A stretch of 36,448 nucleotides of DNA, taken from NCBI GenBank assembly GCA_029747585.1, contig JAPEVF010000461.1:1-36448 (forward strand). Direction: 5' to 3'. Source of the stretch: Pleurotus djamor. Taxonomy: Eukaryota > Basidiomycota > Agaricomycetes > Agaricales > Pleurotaceae. This document shows, piece after piece, positions 20,820 to 32,788 of this stretch (its first letter is position 1; each line of letters starts with the position of its first letter). Both the position numbers and the translations under genes were made by a program. The notes below the pieces were generated by a model. It saw nothing but the letters and a program-made list of their open reading frames with translations. It was not told the DNA's origin and did no database searches.

Positions 20820-22897
20820 ATGTCCATCCCAAGCGCCCATGGCCAAGGCCACAACTCGCGCCCCAACTTGTTCTCAACACCGATGCGGTTTAGTGCACCA
20901 CGTTCCATATCGCCTTCACCGACACGAGTACCGACAAGGAGGTCTCGAAAGCAAAGGCGCAGGTCCTCTACATTTGGGCTACACTCAGACTCAGAATCTG
21001 AATTCGAGTACAACTCTGACGCGGGCTATGTTTCGAATGAGTCTTCCGCGAGCACTAGCTCGTCAACATCGTTCATGAGAGCCTCAGAACTGGGAGACCG
21101 GAGTCAAACGTTAGTCTGAATCTGCTGTGACTTGGCGCGCATCCTCACCTCTGCTTCAGGAAACCCTCACTAGCCCGAAATTCGTTGAGCCCTGCGGAAC
21201 TTCGATATATCGACGAAACTGTGGCCGCGATCAGGCTACGTGCACGACATCATGACCCTTATGAAGAATGGGAAAGGCAGACGCGACGAGATGCCTTTGT
21301 GAGTATCTGCACGTCCTACCTGCCTCTATGTGTTAACCCCTCCGAATAGATGACTGCACGAAAGGAGCAACATGATTTCCAACTTCATATACGCGAGGAA
21401 CTCGAGCGAATACGAAGAGAAGAGGGTGTACGTCAGGCCGCTACTCACGAACGCCAAGCTGCAGAAATAGAGCGGAAGCTACGCGAATTGGCACTCCATC
21501 AACAAAAGGAGCAGCAGCGGATGAAAGATTTCTGGGATGCAAGGGCGAAACAGCTACATCAGCGAATTGAAAGTGTCATAAAGGTGGAGGAGGATAAAGT
21601 CAAGGCTCAGCTCGAAGCTGAGCGCAAGGTTAAGGAGGAGGAAGAAAAGAAACGGCGAGAGGCAGAAACGAAACGACGCTTAGATGAAGAGAAGAAGAGG
21701 CAGGAAGAGGAACAACGTAGAAAAGAGGCGGAAGCAATAAGAAAGGAGGAGGAGCAGAAGAAGCAGAAGGAAGAGGAGGAGAAACAGCGAGCTTCGCAAG
21801 AAAAACTGGATGATGAACAAAGAAAGAATGAGGAGCTCGCCCAGCGGCAGGCTCTGGGTGTCACTACCGCGCAGGACGATTGGCAGGATGCTAGGCGGGC
21901 TTTACATGTGAGCTCTTCTTTCTCTCGTAGATGCGTTCTAACCCTTGCCTCAGCAACTCAAATCTTCTGTTATGCAACCTATCAAGTCTGATAAACCTAG
22001 CAAGTCGGCCTGGAGCTCAATCCGTCGACAAATAACTCCCAAGATAGGTCAGATAACTAATGATGAACAGACCATCAACCGAATTGTGGGTCATGTCCTC
22101 GCTTCAGTCACTCCATCAACTAACCAGTACCTAAACAGGCGACCCAACTTTACGGCATTCTTCGCCCCAATCCTCCACACCCACAGCCCATCTATCTCGC
22201 CGCACTCTCTTCTTTATCAAAGGCCATCTTGCTCCAAGCAGAGACAGAAGTTACAGCAGAAAAGCGTGCGGCCATCCCCCTTTCCAGGGTTACACGCCAC
22301 TTGCTTGGTGCACTCCCAGATTTCCATCATATCTTTTTAGCTAAACTCGTTCAGCGAGTTGGCGGATGGGCTATTCCCATCGTTGTTCCAGCCAAGGATC
22401 ATGACGGACAACCCTGGGCCGACAACACCGCTCGTGCAAGGGCCATGGGGTACAGGAAGAGTGGAGACGGAGGTGCCCTTGAAAGTAATGGTGACTACGC
22501 GACGAGGATATCTGGGATCTTGAGGGTATACTTTTCCATCCTTACCGTTCCGGTATCGCCTAGCGATACACCGCTTCCACCGATGTTCCAGTTACCAAGG
22601 TTTTGGACGTGGTTCGCGAGGCTGATGGGAGAGAGGGCATTACTTGTGAGCCATGTGGCGCCTCAGGTGATCTACGCGGCTTTGGACGTTTTCGGGGCGC
22701 AAGCACGAGCCATTTGGGGGGTCCAGTGGATCAAGATGCTGGGATTGCTGTATGAGGGTGTGACGAATGGGATAGGCGATGGGAAATACATTGGAGGGGA
22801 TACTCCGGAGGGCAAAGCTGCTCGCGTTCGTGTGCAGCTTGAGGTAGAGCGTATTGCGTATTATGAGCAGCTCATAGCGCCTCGCCCTGTCTCGTAG
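20820..22897 (+). CDS. GLE1: GLE1-like mRNA export factor
   Basis: Exons 20820-21109, 21160-21298, 21350-21907, 21954-22089 and 22128-22897 join in phase to 630 aa. The N-terminus is Ser/Arg-rich and disordered. Residues ~145-330 form a long Glu/Lys/Arg coiled coil (KEEEEKKRREAETKRRLD). The C-terminal ~300 residues are the helical GLE1 domain, with IYLAALSSLSKAILLQAETE, IFLAKLVQRVGGWAIPIVVP, AMGYR, NGDYATRISGILRVYFSIL and WTWFARLM. In yeast, Gle1 with inositol hexakisphosphate activates the DEAD-box ATPase Dbp5 at the cytoplasmic face of the nuclear pore, releasing proteins from exported mRNA. The last intron uses a GTCATG donor, chosen because it alone keeps the frame. Confidence 0.88.
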
Positions 22898-23832
22898 GTT
22901 GTCATATTGGACGATGATATCTGGATTTATACATGTCTATCAAGCAACTCATTTGGTTCTTTCTCCGTGTATCTTAGGGACTATCAAACAACTTCCCATG
23001 CGAATCGAACTTCCTCGGACGCCACCTAGCCAATAATACCCACCAGTCCTATTTGACCACCAATATTCCTATTTGACAACCTTTCCTTTCCGCCTACTCA
23101 TCCAAATTGGCCCTCTTCGGCTGACACTTGATGTTTGAAGCTTGAAGGCCTGCTCTATTTTGAGGTCGCTCATACTTAGGCTTCGGCTTGATCGGATCGT
23201 TCCAAATTTTCTAGGGCCTCGGGACTAGTGGCCAATAGTCATGGTCCCGAAGATGTTTACCTCAGTGTGCTCACAATGTGCTCACGAAACCGGGCGCCGG
23301 GCCTTCTGAGCTTGACGTCGAAGTTGTATGGTGGGGTATGGACCAAATATGCTCCCACTATCATAGTCCAACAAAGCTCCCGAAGCCAATGGGAGATGTC
23401 GTGACTACACGGCCTGACACCATCGTGTTCGAAGCGCTGATTTGATGCGTTTTACCCAATAGGCTATGCCTGCGATCTCTGTAGAAAGCAGGGGCGGCCC
23501 TCAACGGTGCACATATTATCACGATATCATTGGCTCAACGTTTCAATCGGTATGTCCTTGTGCCAATAACGGTCTTACTCCAATCTAATAACGTCGTCAT
23601 TTGACATTCGTTCGTTCTTCCCTGGAAACTCCGATACCCAGTCAGCCAGCCACCCTTGGATCTTTGAGCATGTTCTATTACTCGTCCGGAGATTGCTTTA
23701 CTCCATCTATTAACATCAAAATCTTCGTCTCACAGATTTCTTCTCTACATGGTGGGCATGTGCTCTGGAAGGCCATCTTTGGAACAGTTAAATATATGAC
23801 CTGGCCTCCAGCGTCACTGATTCGTAGCCACA
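22898..23832. other. Intergenic region before the P450 pair
   Basis: About 930 bp. A short direct repeat, CCTATTTGACCACCAATATT then CCTATTTGACAAC, lies at about 23049-23082, and TGTGCTCACAATGTGCTCACGA is repeated within 23266-23287. No gene was found. It should contain the promoter of the first P450. Confidence 0.4.
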
Positions 23833-26017
23833 ATGAACAACACCATCGCGAAACCAACATTCTTACCTGACGTCCTCTGGGTTGGACACAAGCACCTCGC
23901 TATCATCCTCTTGGTCTGCGGGGCCTTGTTGCTGACCCGGACGTTAACCAAGCCAACCAAGCGTCGTCTACCCCTTCCACCTGGTCCTAAACCCCTCCCG
24001 ATCGTAGGAAACTTGCTGGACATGCCCACCGTACGACCATGGCTCGTGTACGATAGATGGTTCAAAGAATATAGTCAGCGTATATTTTTCCAACGGTTTG
24101 GCCACTGAACTAACTCGCCTTTCAGACTCGGACATTATTTCGTTCAACATCGTTGGCCAACCAGTCATCGTTTTGGGCTCCGCGAAACGATGCTTCGATA
24201 TCTTTGAACGTCGTTCAGCCATCTATTCAGATCGTCCCCGACTTCCCATGATTCTTGAGCTGTGAGTCATCGTCTCGCTTTCCTTATTGAAGTATCCTCA
24301 CTAGCACTTCCCTAGCATGAAGTGGTATATCAACTTTGGGTTCCTGCCTTATGGTGCGTGGTGGAAGCGCCACCGAAAGCTCTTCACCCAGCACTTCCAC
24401 CCCAACGTCGTCCCCAAAGTGAGTGAATCGATCTAAGTTCCTCACTGGGGTCGAGCTCACTTCCTATGCTAGTATCGCCCTATCCAGCTCAGAGAAGCTC
24501 GGATCTTCACCCGACGCCTGCTCCATTCCCCTGACGATTTCTTCCATCATATTCGGCAGTACGCTTTTTTAATCCTTTTCTCCGACCGTTTGCTAAAAGA
24601 ATTTCATTAGCACCTTCTCGGCTATGATTATGGACGTGGCTTACGGCGTCAGAGTATTGGAGAAAGGGGATCCATACATCTTGACCGCTGAGGAAGCATT
24701 CTCCAGCCTGAATGCTGCAACTGTTCCTGGGACATTCCTCGTCGATCTTTTCCCCAGCTTGAAATACGTCCCTACGTGGATGCCTGGTGCCAGTTTCAAG
24801 CGACTTGCGAAGCACGCGGCTGAGGTAAACATGATTATGGCTACTCGCCCTTGGACCGCCGTGAAAGAGGCTCTCGTAATTTACTCTTCACTGTCACGAA
24901 TGATTATACAGTCACTCACCCTTGCTTTAGAGAAATGGCACTGCCATTCCTTGCGTCGCCGCAACTATGCTTGAGAACCTTCCTGTGGGGGTCGAACGCA
25001 CGGAAGAGGAAGAAATTGCAATGAATTGCGCGGCCGTATCATACGCTGGTATGTTCTCGGTACATCCTTATCGCGGCTTCGGTGTCGATAGTGTTATAGG
25101 CGGAGCAGATACCACGGTATCCACCGTTCAAGCCTTCTTTTTAGCCATGGCTATGTTTCCAGATGCTCAAAGAAAAGCTCAAGCCGAGTTAGACTCAGTT
25201 CTTGCGGGCCGCTTCCCTACGTACGAAGATCGCAATCAAATGCCGTACATACAAGCCACCGTCCAAGAGGCGATGCGATGGCAGCAGGTCACTCCGCTTG
25301 GTTTGTCGTTTCCGCCGATACGTTACCCTTGGTTCTCCGAATTGACTGACATATCTGTACCCGGCAGGTGTCTCACATGCCTCGACCGCCGATGATGAAT
25401 ACGATGAATATTTTATCCCAAAGGTTCGCGTTCCTTGATTTTGAGGTAAACATATGGCTGACAAATGCCAGGGCTCTATCGTCGTAGGGTGTAGCTGGTC
25501 AGTCCTTTCTGGTTGTCTTCCATCCGCTCACACCTTCACCCTTTTCACAGGAGCATCTTGCACAATCCGGATATGTATCCCAATCCCTTTGAATTTGATC
25601 CGGATCGGTTCCTCAAGGATGGGAAGATTAATCCAGACATCAAGCACCCCAATCAAGCTTCCTTCGGGTTCGGCCGTCGGTCAGTCTTGAATTAAAATCC
25701 CATGACGCTCTTCCTGACGCTCCAAGCAATCTTTGGCAGAATGTGCCCCGGACGTTTTTTCAGTGACAGCTCCCTTTATATCATCGTGGCTACTTTGTTG
25801 TCAGTCTTCGATATCAAACCTCCGCTCGACAAGAATGGAAAGCACATCGAGCTAAAAGCTGTTATGACCACTGGTCTCCTTTCGTGAGTCCATTACATGT
25901 CAGATGCTCCCTTTCCAATCTTGGTTTAGTTACCCAGAGCCCTTCAAGTGCATCATCACACCTCGTAATGCGCATGCTAAGAAGCTCATCCAGGACTCTG
26001 AGCTTGAGTTTGCCTGA
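23833..26017 (+). CDS. Cytochrome P450 monooxygenase (OrdA-like), copy 1
   Basis: Twelve exons: 23833-24073, 24126-24261, 24316-24418, 24473-24558, 24611-24875, 24931-25048, 25100-25300, 25368-25423, 25472-25497, 25551-25679, 25740-25883 and 25930-26017; 530 aa, standard length. One N-terminal membrane anchor (LAIILLVCGALLL) and a hinge RLPLPPGPKPLPIVGN point to the ER. The I-helix has AGGADTT, the K-helix EAMRW (ExxR), then the FDPDRF block and the heme-binding FGFGRRMCPGRFF with its cysteine ligand. It resembles fungal O-methylsterigmatocystin-oxidoreductase-like P450s, which are greatly expanded in mushrooms; the substrate cannot be told. A similar gene follows in the same direction. Confidence 0.93.
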
Positions 26018-26759
26018 GTCGCCCGTGTACTTTGGTTCTCCCAGTTACTTCCAGCATTGTAGCCACGTGGGCGATATACGCCTAATATGAAAGCCTCGAC
26101 CCCTCGCTTCTTTCTCCACTAATTAGGTGTGCTGCCAACGAGCGCTCCCAACACCTTATTGGTGGCTTGTCGCTTGACCAATCGTTGTGGGCATAAGCAT
26201 GGCCTCGTGTGCGCAAAAGAAGTTCATTACCCATGGGTTTTCCCCACACTCCAGCCCAGGTTTGGCCCTCACTAATTTTGATTAATGAACTCCGGCAGCT
26301 TTGGCTTTTTGTGAGTCCCCTTCTATATTCTAGAACGGTCCATCACCGCTTCGTTCACGTATCTGCATGCGCAAATGGCTCAGAAATGGTGGTCAACTTC
26401 CGCACAACCCTCAGACAACGGTAATTTGGGTACTACTTATAGGCTAATCGGTCGCACTTTTGACATGCCAACTCAGATGGAGAATATACCTACCGAATTG
26501 GCGCAGTTTGGGACATGTTTCCAGCGCCGCTGCCCATGATTGCGACTCATCTCGAGAAGCGGCGATTACACATACCCTCCATCTAGCCTACCGTCAAGTC
26601 TGTCCAGCCACGGAACTAACAAACCACTGGAACGACCGGAACTTGGGAATGAAATCCTCAAAGCCCAAGCAAGACAGACAGCAGCTGTGCCGCCGTATTG
26701 GGCCGTTCGTGGGTAGTCATCCTTTATTATTGAGCTTGAACGAGTCCCTCACTATCAGC
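26018..26759. other. Spacer between tandem P450 genes
   Basis: About 740 bp with no supported gene. It must hold the terminator of copy 1 and the promoter of copy 2. The open frame running into copy 2 from 26460 is accidental, since the P450 start at 26760 fits the family. Confidence 0.5.
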
Positions 26760-28864
26760 ATGTCTTCCCTCGAACTATACCTCCCCCTTGCTTTAGCCCT
26801 TTTCTTGCTTGCTAGATGGCAAACCCGCCTGAGTCGAACCCCCGCATCGTCCTTACCACTTCCCCCTGGACCGCCCTCTACCCCCGTCATCGGAAACCTT
26901 TTCGACACTACGAACGAAAAGCCCTGGCTACTGTACGACGAGTGGTTCAACAAATATGGTCGGTTTCTCGTCCTACGCATTCACAGTCTCTCACTCTTCG
27001 CAGGTGATATCGTTCACATCAACGTTCTTGGGCAACCCATCGTCATACTGGGATCAAAGCGTCGTACCTTTGATCTATTCGAGAAACGTTCTTCCAAATA
27101 TTCGGACCGAGTTCGGTTGCCTATGCTCAATGAACTGTGGGTTGCTTTAACATGAACAGGTTTGCTAGTCTGATGTTTCTTCTTAGATCGGGGTGGCATT
27201 TTAACTTCGCCTTCATGTCATACGGTCCATGGTGGCGAAGGCACCGACGCCTGTTCCATAAATACTTCCACCCTAACACTGTCACACAATATCAATCCAT
27301 TCAAACAAGGGAATCGCACGCATTTCTACGCAGGCTCTTCGACACACCGGATGACTTTCTCCATCATATACGCCAGTAAGTCGGCCGTCAATCCTTTTCC
27401 TGCAAGTTTTTGAACCGAGTATCCAAGAACTTTTGCTGGTACCATCATGGACATCACCTACGGGATTCGCATTCACGGCGCCGATGATCCTTACATTTCC
27501 ATTGCTGAAGAAGCGTTCACCAGCTTAAGAATAGCCAGTGTTCCAGGGACTTTTCTGGTCGATTTGTGCCCCGCGCTCAAGTTTATTCCCGCCTGGCTCC
27601 CTGGTGCTTCATTCAAACGCAAGGCCGCACGTTGGGAAGCTGTAAACCACACAATGGTTCACATGCCCTTTGATGCGGTCAAGCGAAATCTGGTATGTGT
27701 ATATGACTACTATGTACTTGGAACGATGGCCGTGACACAGAGTGTGATAACTTAAACCTTACAGGAGACCAATGACGCAGCGCCTTCCATTCTTCGTGAT
27801 ATGCTCACTTCCTTACCAGAGGCTTTATCGGCTAAGGAGCTAGCTGAGGAGGAAACGATCGCCCGGAACTGTGCTGGAATTGCCTATGCTGGTAGGTTAG
27901 CTTCGGGCCGCCTGAACTCTCTGGATGTGACATGAATCGTTGTAGGAGGCGCAGATACGTCGACTATATCGGTTCAAGTATTCTTCCTTGCGATGGCGAT
28001 GCACCCTGAGGAACAACGGAAAGCACAGAAGGAGCTTGATTTTGTTTGTGGAGGCTCCCGCCTTCCAATGTTCTCTGACAGAGGCGCATTGCCATACATC
28101 AACGCCATCATCAAAGAAGTGGTGCGGTGGCAACCAGCCAGTCCCTTGGGTTCGTATACTTTTTCCTCGTGCATCCTGAATTATGTTAAGCACCATATAC
28201 CTCGAACTGTAGCTATCGCACATGCCTGTTCCGTCGATGACGAATATGGTGTGTCGTGTCTTGGCCTTCCAACGAACAGGCTTGATTCAGACCTTTTCAG
28301 ACGGATACTTCATTCCCAAAGGATCCATTGTAGTTGGAAATACATGGTGAGTTCCGTCCATTACCCGCTGGTGAATGAAAGTACATTTGTTTGTGCAGGT
28401 CAATCTTGCACGATCCTCAAGAATATCCGGAACCCGATAGATTTTTACCGAATAGGTTTCTAAAGGCAGACGGTTCTTTGAATGACCTGATTCAAGACCC
28501 TTACACAGCAGTCTTTGGATACGGTCGACGGTAAGCACAGTATTCAAAACCATATTCGATGATGGTGCTGACATGCTTCAGGGTATGCCCTGGTCGATAC
28601 CTCGGAGACAGCTCTCTTTTCAGCGTTGTCAGCTCCGTCCTGGCCGTGTATGATATTCTGCCGCCCGTCGACAAGGGCGGACAGCCAATGAATCTAGAGG
28701 CTAAAATGACCAGTGGTCTATTGTCGTATGTCCCTCAGTATACTTTCTCTTGTTATACAAAGCTGAGCGTATTTCTTTCTAGCTATCCCGAACCATACAA
28801 GTGTATCATCCAGCCTCGCTCTACTACCGCCAAGCACCTTCTGTCCCGCCTCGAAGTTAAATAA
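26760..28864 (+). CDS. Cytochrome P450 monooxygenase (OrdA-like), copy 2
   Basis: The multi-exon gene begins MSSLELYLPLALALFLLARW, a membrane anchor, followed by SLPLPPGPPSTPVIGN. Recognised blocks in order: DIVHINVLGQPIVILGS, WHFNFAFMSYGPWWRRHRR, MDITYGIRIHGADDPYIS, AGGADTSTISVQVFFLAM (I-helix), KEVVRW (ExxR), DDEYDGYFIPKGSIVVGN, LPNRF and the heme loop FGYGRRVCPGRYLG. The end is YPEPYKCIIQP plus a short tail. Length is about 520 aa. Intron positions mostly match copy 1, but the intron after NVVPK in copy 1 is absent from NTVTQYQ here. The shared order and protein similarity mean a tandem duplication, now well diverged. Substrate unknown. Confidence 0.93.
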
Positions 28865-29780
28865 GCCCGTCCAATATATCATCCTGTAGTAGGAGTGTAC
28901 ATAGGTGGTCCTATGCGATTATTGGGGTACTGTCTACTCCTTACATCATGGTTGTCGATTCCTCTCTGGACTTTCCGGGTTGTTACTTTGGGCTGCCCTG
29001 AGCGGCATAGGGGGCTGTACCTATTGGCTTCGGTCGGACTTAACCGTACCACGTTTTGATCTTGAACCAATACTTTCACTACGATATGCTACACCGAGAG
29101 CTTTACACTCCCTTCGCAGCGAATTGCGCGCTGAAAAAATACTTTGACCCCCTTCGTTACTTTCAAAGAGCGCATGTGTCATTCTGAATCCACATGGCTT
29201 CCCTGTGATCTTTCTTTGACTTTCAACCGCCCCCGATAATCAACCTATCTTGGCCATCTCTTTGAGAAATGCGGCGACGCCCTCTGTCAACCTCTGACTG
29301 GTGCTCCTTTGTTGACAAAAGACTGGCTTCCTTCCGAGGGTATTTCTCCACTGTCTTTATCGGATCTCCCAAGTGACGTTTGCGCTCTCCATCGAACCCC
29401 TCGAACGTGCTACTTTGCTATGTCGATAAATTTACTTCTGCCTCGTTTCCTGCATCTATGTGCATGGGACTCTTCGCTAATGGCTGGTGCCACACGATCT
29501 ATTGGCTCAAGCAATGCCTTTCTCGTTGAAAAACGACTCACGCTTAGGTATTCCTGAAGTTTGTGAATAATCTTTGCTTTGCATTCAGCGGAAATGAAGG
29601 CGTAGGTTGAGAGGTGTGTCCATCGATAGTTTACTCTTTCATCGATTAGCAATGACCAGCAGTTCAGTCCGTGGGTACATTCGCATATCGAATGCATTGT
29701 TGGAAGACCTTTTGACAGTATGAATAGGGTTGTTAACAAATACCTTTGTTTCAACGCAAAGCCATCCTACTCCAGAGATT
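28865..29780. other. Interval after the P450 pair with weak coding traces
   Basis: No confident gene. On the minus strand 29754-29600 there are fragments (VKRSSNNAFDMRMYPRTE in one frame, NYRWTHLSTYAFIS in another) that may be 3' exons of the unknown gene to the right. Frames on the plus strand show no motif. Confidence 0.3.
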
Positions 29781-30194
29781 CTATGAAATTCTCGATATAT
29801 CTTGCTGAGAGGTGAGCTCTTCGAGAATTGGTGGCAAATTCAATATACCCCCCTTACGAAATACGATGCCCTCAACCTCATGACGCTTTGCCGAAAGCCC
29901 AGAGAAAAGTCTCATGCGTGAGTCTTGTACCCATAGCTCAATTACAGGGTCCTTTCCTCTCAACTCTTCCATCTGCTCACTGAGAGCTTTGCATGGCATC
30001 TCCTCGTTTCCGCTCCAGGATCCCGTCTCTTCCGTTCCATATCCAAATATCCACGCCCAGACGTGAGTGAATGCACCTACAATGCCGAATCCATGCTCTA
30101 ATCCTCTCTTCCTCGCTTTATCGCGCCGAACATCCGCTTCTCCTCCGACATGTGGTATCCGCGTGTCCTTGAGTCTTAGACGGACGTCCGGCAT
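29781..30194 (-). CDS. Unknown coding exon, possibly part of a larger gene
   Basis: A 137-residue frame starts MPDVRLRLKDTRIPHVGGEA and continues GLEHGFGIVGAFTHVWAWIF, ELWVQDSRMRLFSGLSAKR and EGIVFRKGGILNLPP. Composition and lack of repeats look like real protein. Another in-frame piece at about 30513-30405 (KVIKEKEFVFLDASVAIYR) ends at a donor-like GTACGT and may be an upstream exon, but I could not join it securely. One hydrophobic stretch (FGIVGAFTHVWAWIFG) may be membrane-associated. No family recognised. Confidence 0.4.
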   Translation of the reverse strand: MPDVRLRLKDTRIPHVGGEADVRRDKARKRGLEHGFGIVGAFTHVWAWIFGYGTEETGSWSGNEEMPCKALSEQMEELRGKDPVIELWVQDSRMRLFSGLSAKRHEVEGIVFRKGGILNLPPILEELTSQQDISRIS

Positions 30195-30199
30195 GGGTT

Positions 30200-31150
30200 C
30201 TTCATTCGTAAGCAGTCATGTTGTGATCCCAGTGCGTCGTGCTCGCGATGTCGGTGCGGACTAGGAGGAAGTTGGCGTATCGGACGTATGAACGGATAGA
30301 TAACGATAAGTTCTGTGTCTAGCGTCTCTCGTCCTACCAGTGAACACGAGGCAGCGAAGAAACACGCACCCTCTCCTTCTCTTCTCCGGCATCGCCATCA
30401 CCTCAATCTCGGACGTACCCCTTGTGTCGCAATAATTCGATCTGTAAATAGCTACCGAAGCATCCAAAAACACAAACTCCTTCTCTTTGATGACCTTACC
30501 GATCCGCCGCCCAGGTACGTCCTATAATTGGACTGATGGTCCAATTTGTTGATGAGAATGTCTTGTAGAGTATTGGCGTAACGGCCACTACCACCGTACC
30601 CGAAAAGAGCAAAAAAAAACGCGGCTTCGGGTAGGCCATAATCCACAACCTGATGCGGTGGCGTTCGCTCAGACAATAGCCCGTAGGTTCTCAAGGGCCC
30701 ACAAGTTAAGGAGTGAACATTTGAAGACAAAAATAATATCTTTATGCCTAATTCTTCGCAACCACAACCTTCGCCGCTTGTAACACAGCCCATCAACCGT
30801 CGTCATTGTCCTTATCTACACTCATGGTGTCTACTTCTGTAGCGTAGTTATACTCCTCCAGGCGCGAGCTGCGTGTTCAATGCCTGTGCGCTTCCATCTG
30901 TCACCCTTGTATGAGTAGATATTGACAGCTGAACATGCGGCTCAAGGCACAGGAAAAGAAGTCGCGACGAGCATTTGCTTCCTACTTATACTTCCTAGTT
31001 CAAACCTTCCTCTGTTTTTTCGCTTCCCTTTCCAGAGGCAGCCATCTTCCTTGCGCACAAACTCAAATGTATTTCAACACCAAAAGATGAATCAAATTAT
31101 TATAATAAGGATATACTCTATAGCTAGGTATGTACGGGCTCGAATCAACG
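30200..31150. other. Interval without a supported gene
   Basis: Besides the possible exon near 30513-30405, the minus frame 30796-30452 (LPEAAFFFALFGYGGSGRY) is the only longer open stretch and lacks motifs. Nothing else is supported. Confidence 0.3.
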
Positions 31151-32760
31151 TGGCTCGTCAAATATCGACGCGTTGATTGAGGCAGAGAGAGACAAAGAGA
31201 CGGAGATAGATCAGAGAAAAAGCCCACAACGGATAGCAACAGCGGAAAGAGCACTCTAGAGTAAGAATGGATATAATGGAGGAGGAAAAGGTAAGGTAGG
31301 CTAATAAAGCTTATGTATAATAGCTTCGGCCAGATGAAGGAAATATGAGGCAGAGAGACGTTGTAAACGCTACAGGAGGTTGTGAAGCCTGATGATTTTG
31401 GGGGGTGTGGTGTGAAAAAAAAATAATGAGAAAAAGAACCAAAAGGAAATCCATCCCTAACGAACACGGAGATGCGACATGCGGACGACAGTGAGGGCAG
31501 GGGGTAGAGAAAATACGTGGCTTTCCGGGGGAACGGCAGGTATGTACGCCTTGGCGGAGGAAAATCGGATGGTGATAACTATGGACGGAAACGTAAAGGG
31601 ATCGTGAACGGCGGACGTGTATTTTGTTTTTCTGGGATTTTTGGGGAGAACAATATTGTGGGTTTTTTGTGTATATATGGGTGGATAACGCGATATTGAG
31701 AACCGAGCCGCCTCCGAGGTAAATTGGACGCCAACGAAAACCGAAGGGTGGATAGGTAGAGGGGGCTTGGAACGCAAATGCGCTAGATGGGGAGTCGTGA
31801 GGGATGTTGGTCGTAAACTGGGGACATGAATAAGCATTGCAAGGATAATTGATCATGATAATTTGATTTCGTTGGGTGGTTGCGATATCAGCCTCGGTTG
31901 ATATGGCGCGAAGTGGATTGCAGGGGATGCACTGAGGGGGTGTGGGGTGGGATGCGAAGGGTACGAGCGCGCACGTAGATTCGTTCGGCATGTCGAGGTG
32001 GGATGGGAGGATGGAAGAGATTCGCGTCCTGACAGGAGTAGCTTCCGAGATAAAAGAGGTAACATCGAACGGCACAGCCATCCAACAAAACCTCTCGCGT
32101 CCGCCTCTACACCACGAAGAGGCAGACAAGTAAAGGAAGAAATGGGAAAAGGTCAACTAAAATTGGAAAACACAAAGGGAAGAGAGGAAGACGGAAATCA
32201 GGCTTCAGGTATACAAAGAGAAAAAGAAGTAACTATCAAAGAGGAAAATTATGACACAGTTTGTAAGAACACAGTCATTGCGTGCGAGGAGGACACAGAG
32301 ANGGGGGGAAATGATGCAGGATGTGACAGAAAACGTGAGATAGAAGAGGAAAGGAAGAGGAAAGAGTATGGGATGGGTAGGTACTAGATAGGATGGGAGG
32401 ATAATTATGGTATCAGTCGTGGATGAGCAATGAAAAGTGCAATGCAAGTAAATATCGTTACGAGGCAAAACTCGACAAAGCAATGGCGAGAGCAGGATTA
32501 GCAAGCGACCGCGTCATGCGCGATGATGATGAGAGCAAAGGACCACGTCGAAAGAGGACAGTTGTGAGGGGGAGGGGGGAAAGGGGAAGAGCAACTTCGA
32601 AAATATAGAACGAGGTATGCACGGCAGAATAATTAACTTGAAAAACGTCCGTGAAGGCGCAAATCAGACCTGAAAAAAGAGAAAACAGATGAAAGCAACA
32701 AAAAGAAGACGAAGGGGGGGAGGGGGGAACTGTCGTTTTCGGGGGTTCCTTTTCATCGCC
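31150..32760. repeat. Purine-rich, strand-asymmetric low-complexity region
   Basis: The plus strand is strongly enriched in A and G over about 1.6 kb, with runs such as GGGAAGAGAGGAAGACGG and G-tracts at 32568-32586 and 32714-32727. The long open frames on the pyrimidine strand follow from this skew, not from coding. An undetermined base precedes a G6 run at 32302. It lies directly downstream of the second RING gene and could in part be its 3' UTR. Confidence 0.55.
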
Positions 32761-32788
32761 TATGGTCGTCGGTCCGTCAAAAATCCAT

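Noticed and set aside
21607..21864. Ser/Cys/Phe-rich minus frame
   Set aside because: It is the antisense of the Glu/Lys coiled coil of the GLE1-like gene.
26460..26759. N-terminal extension of the second P450 from 26460
   Set aside because: The membrane anchor and family start fit the ATG at 26760; the upstream part has no P450 similarity.
31311..32156. 281-residue open frame on the minus strand
   Set aside because: Low-complexity Pro/Ser/His composition caused by the pyrimidine-rich strand; no motif, no splice logic.
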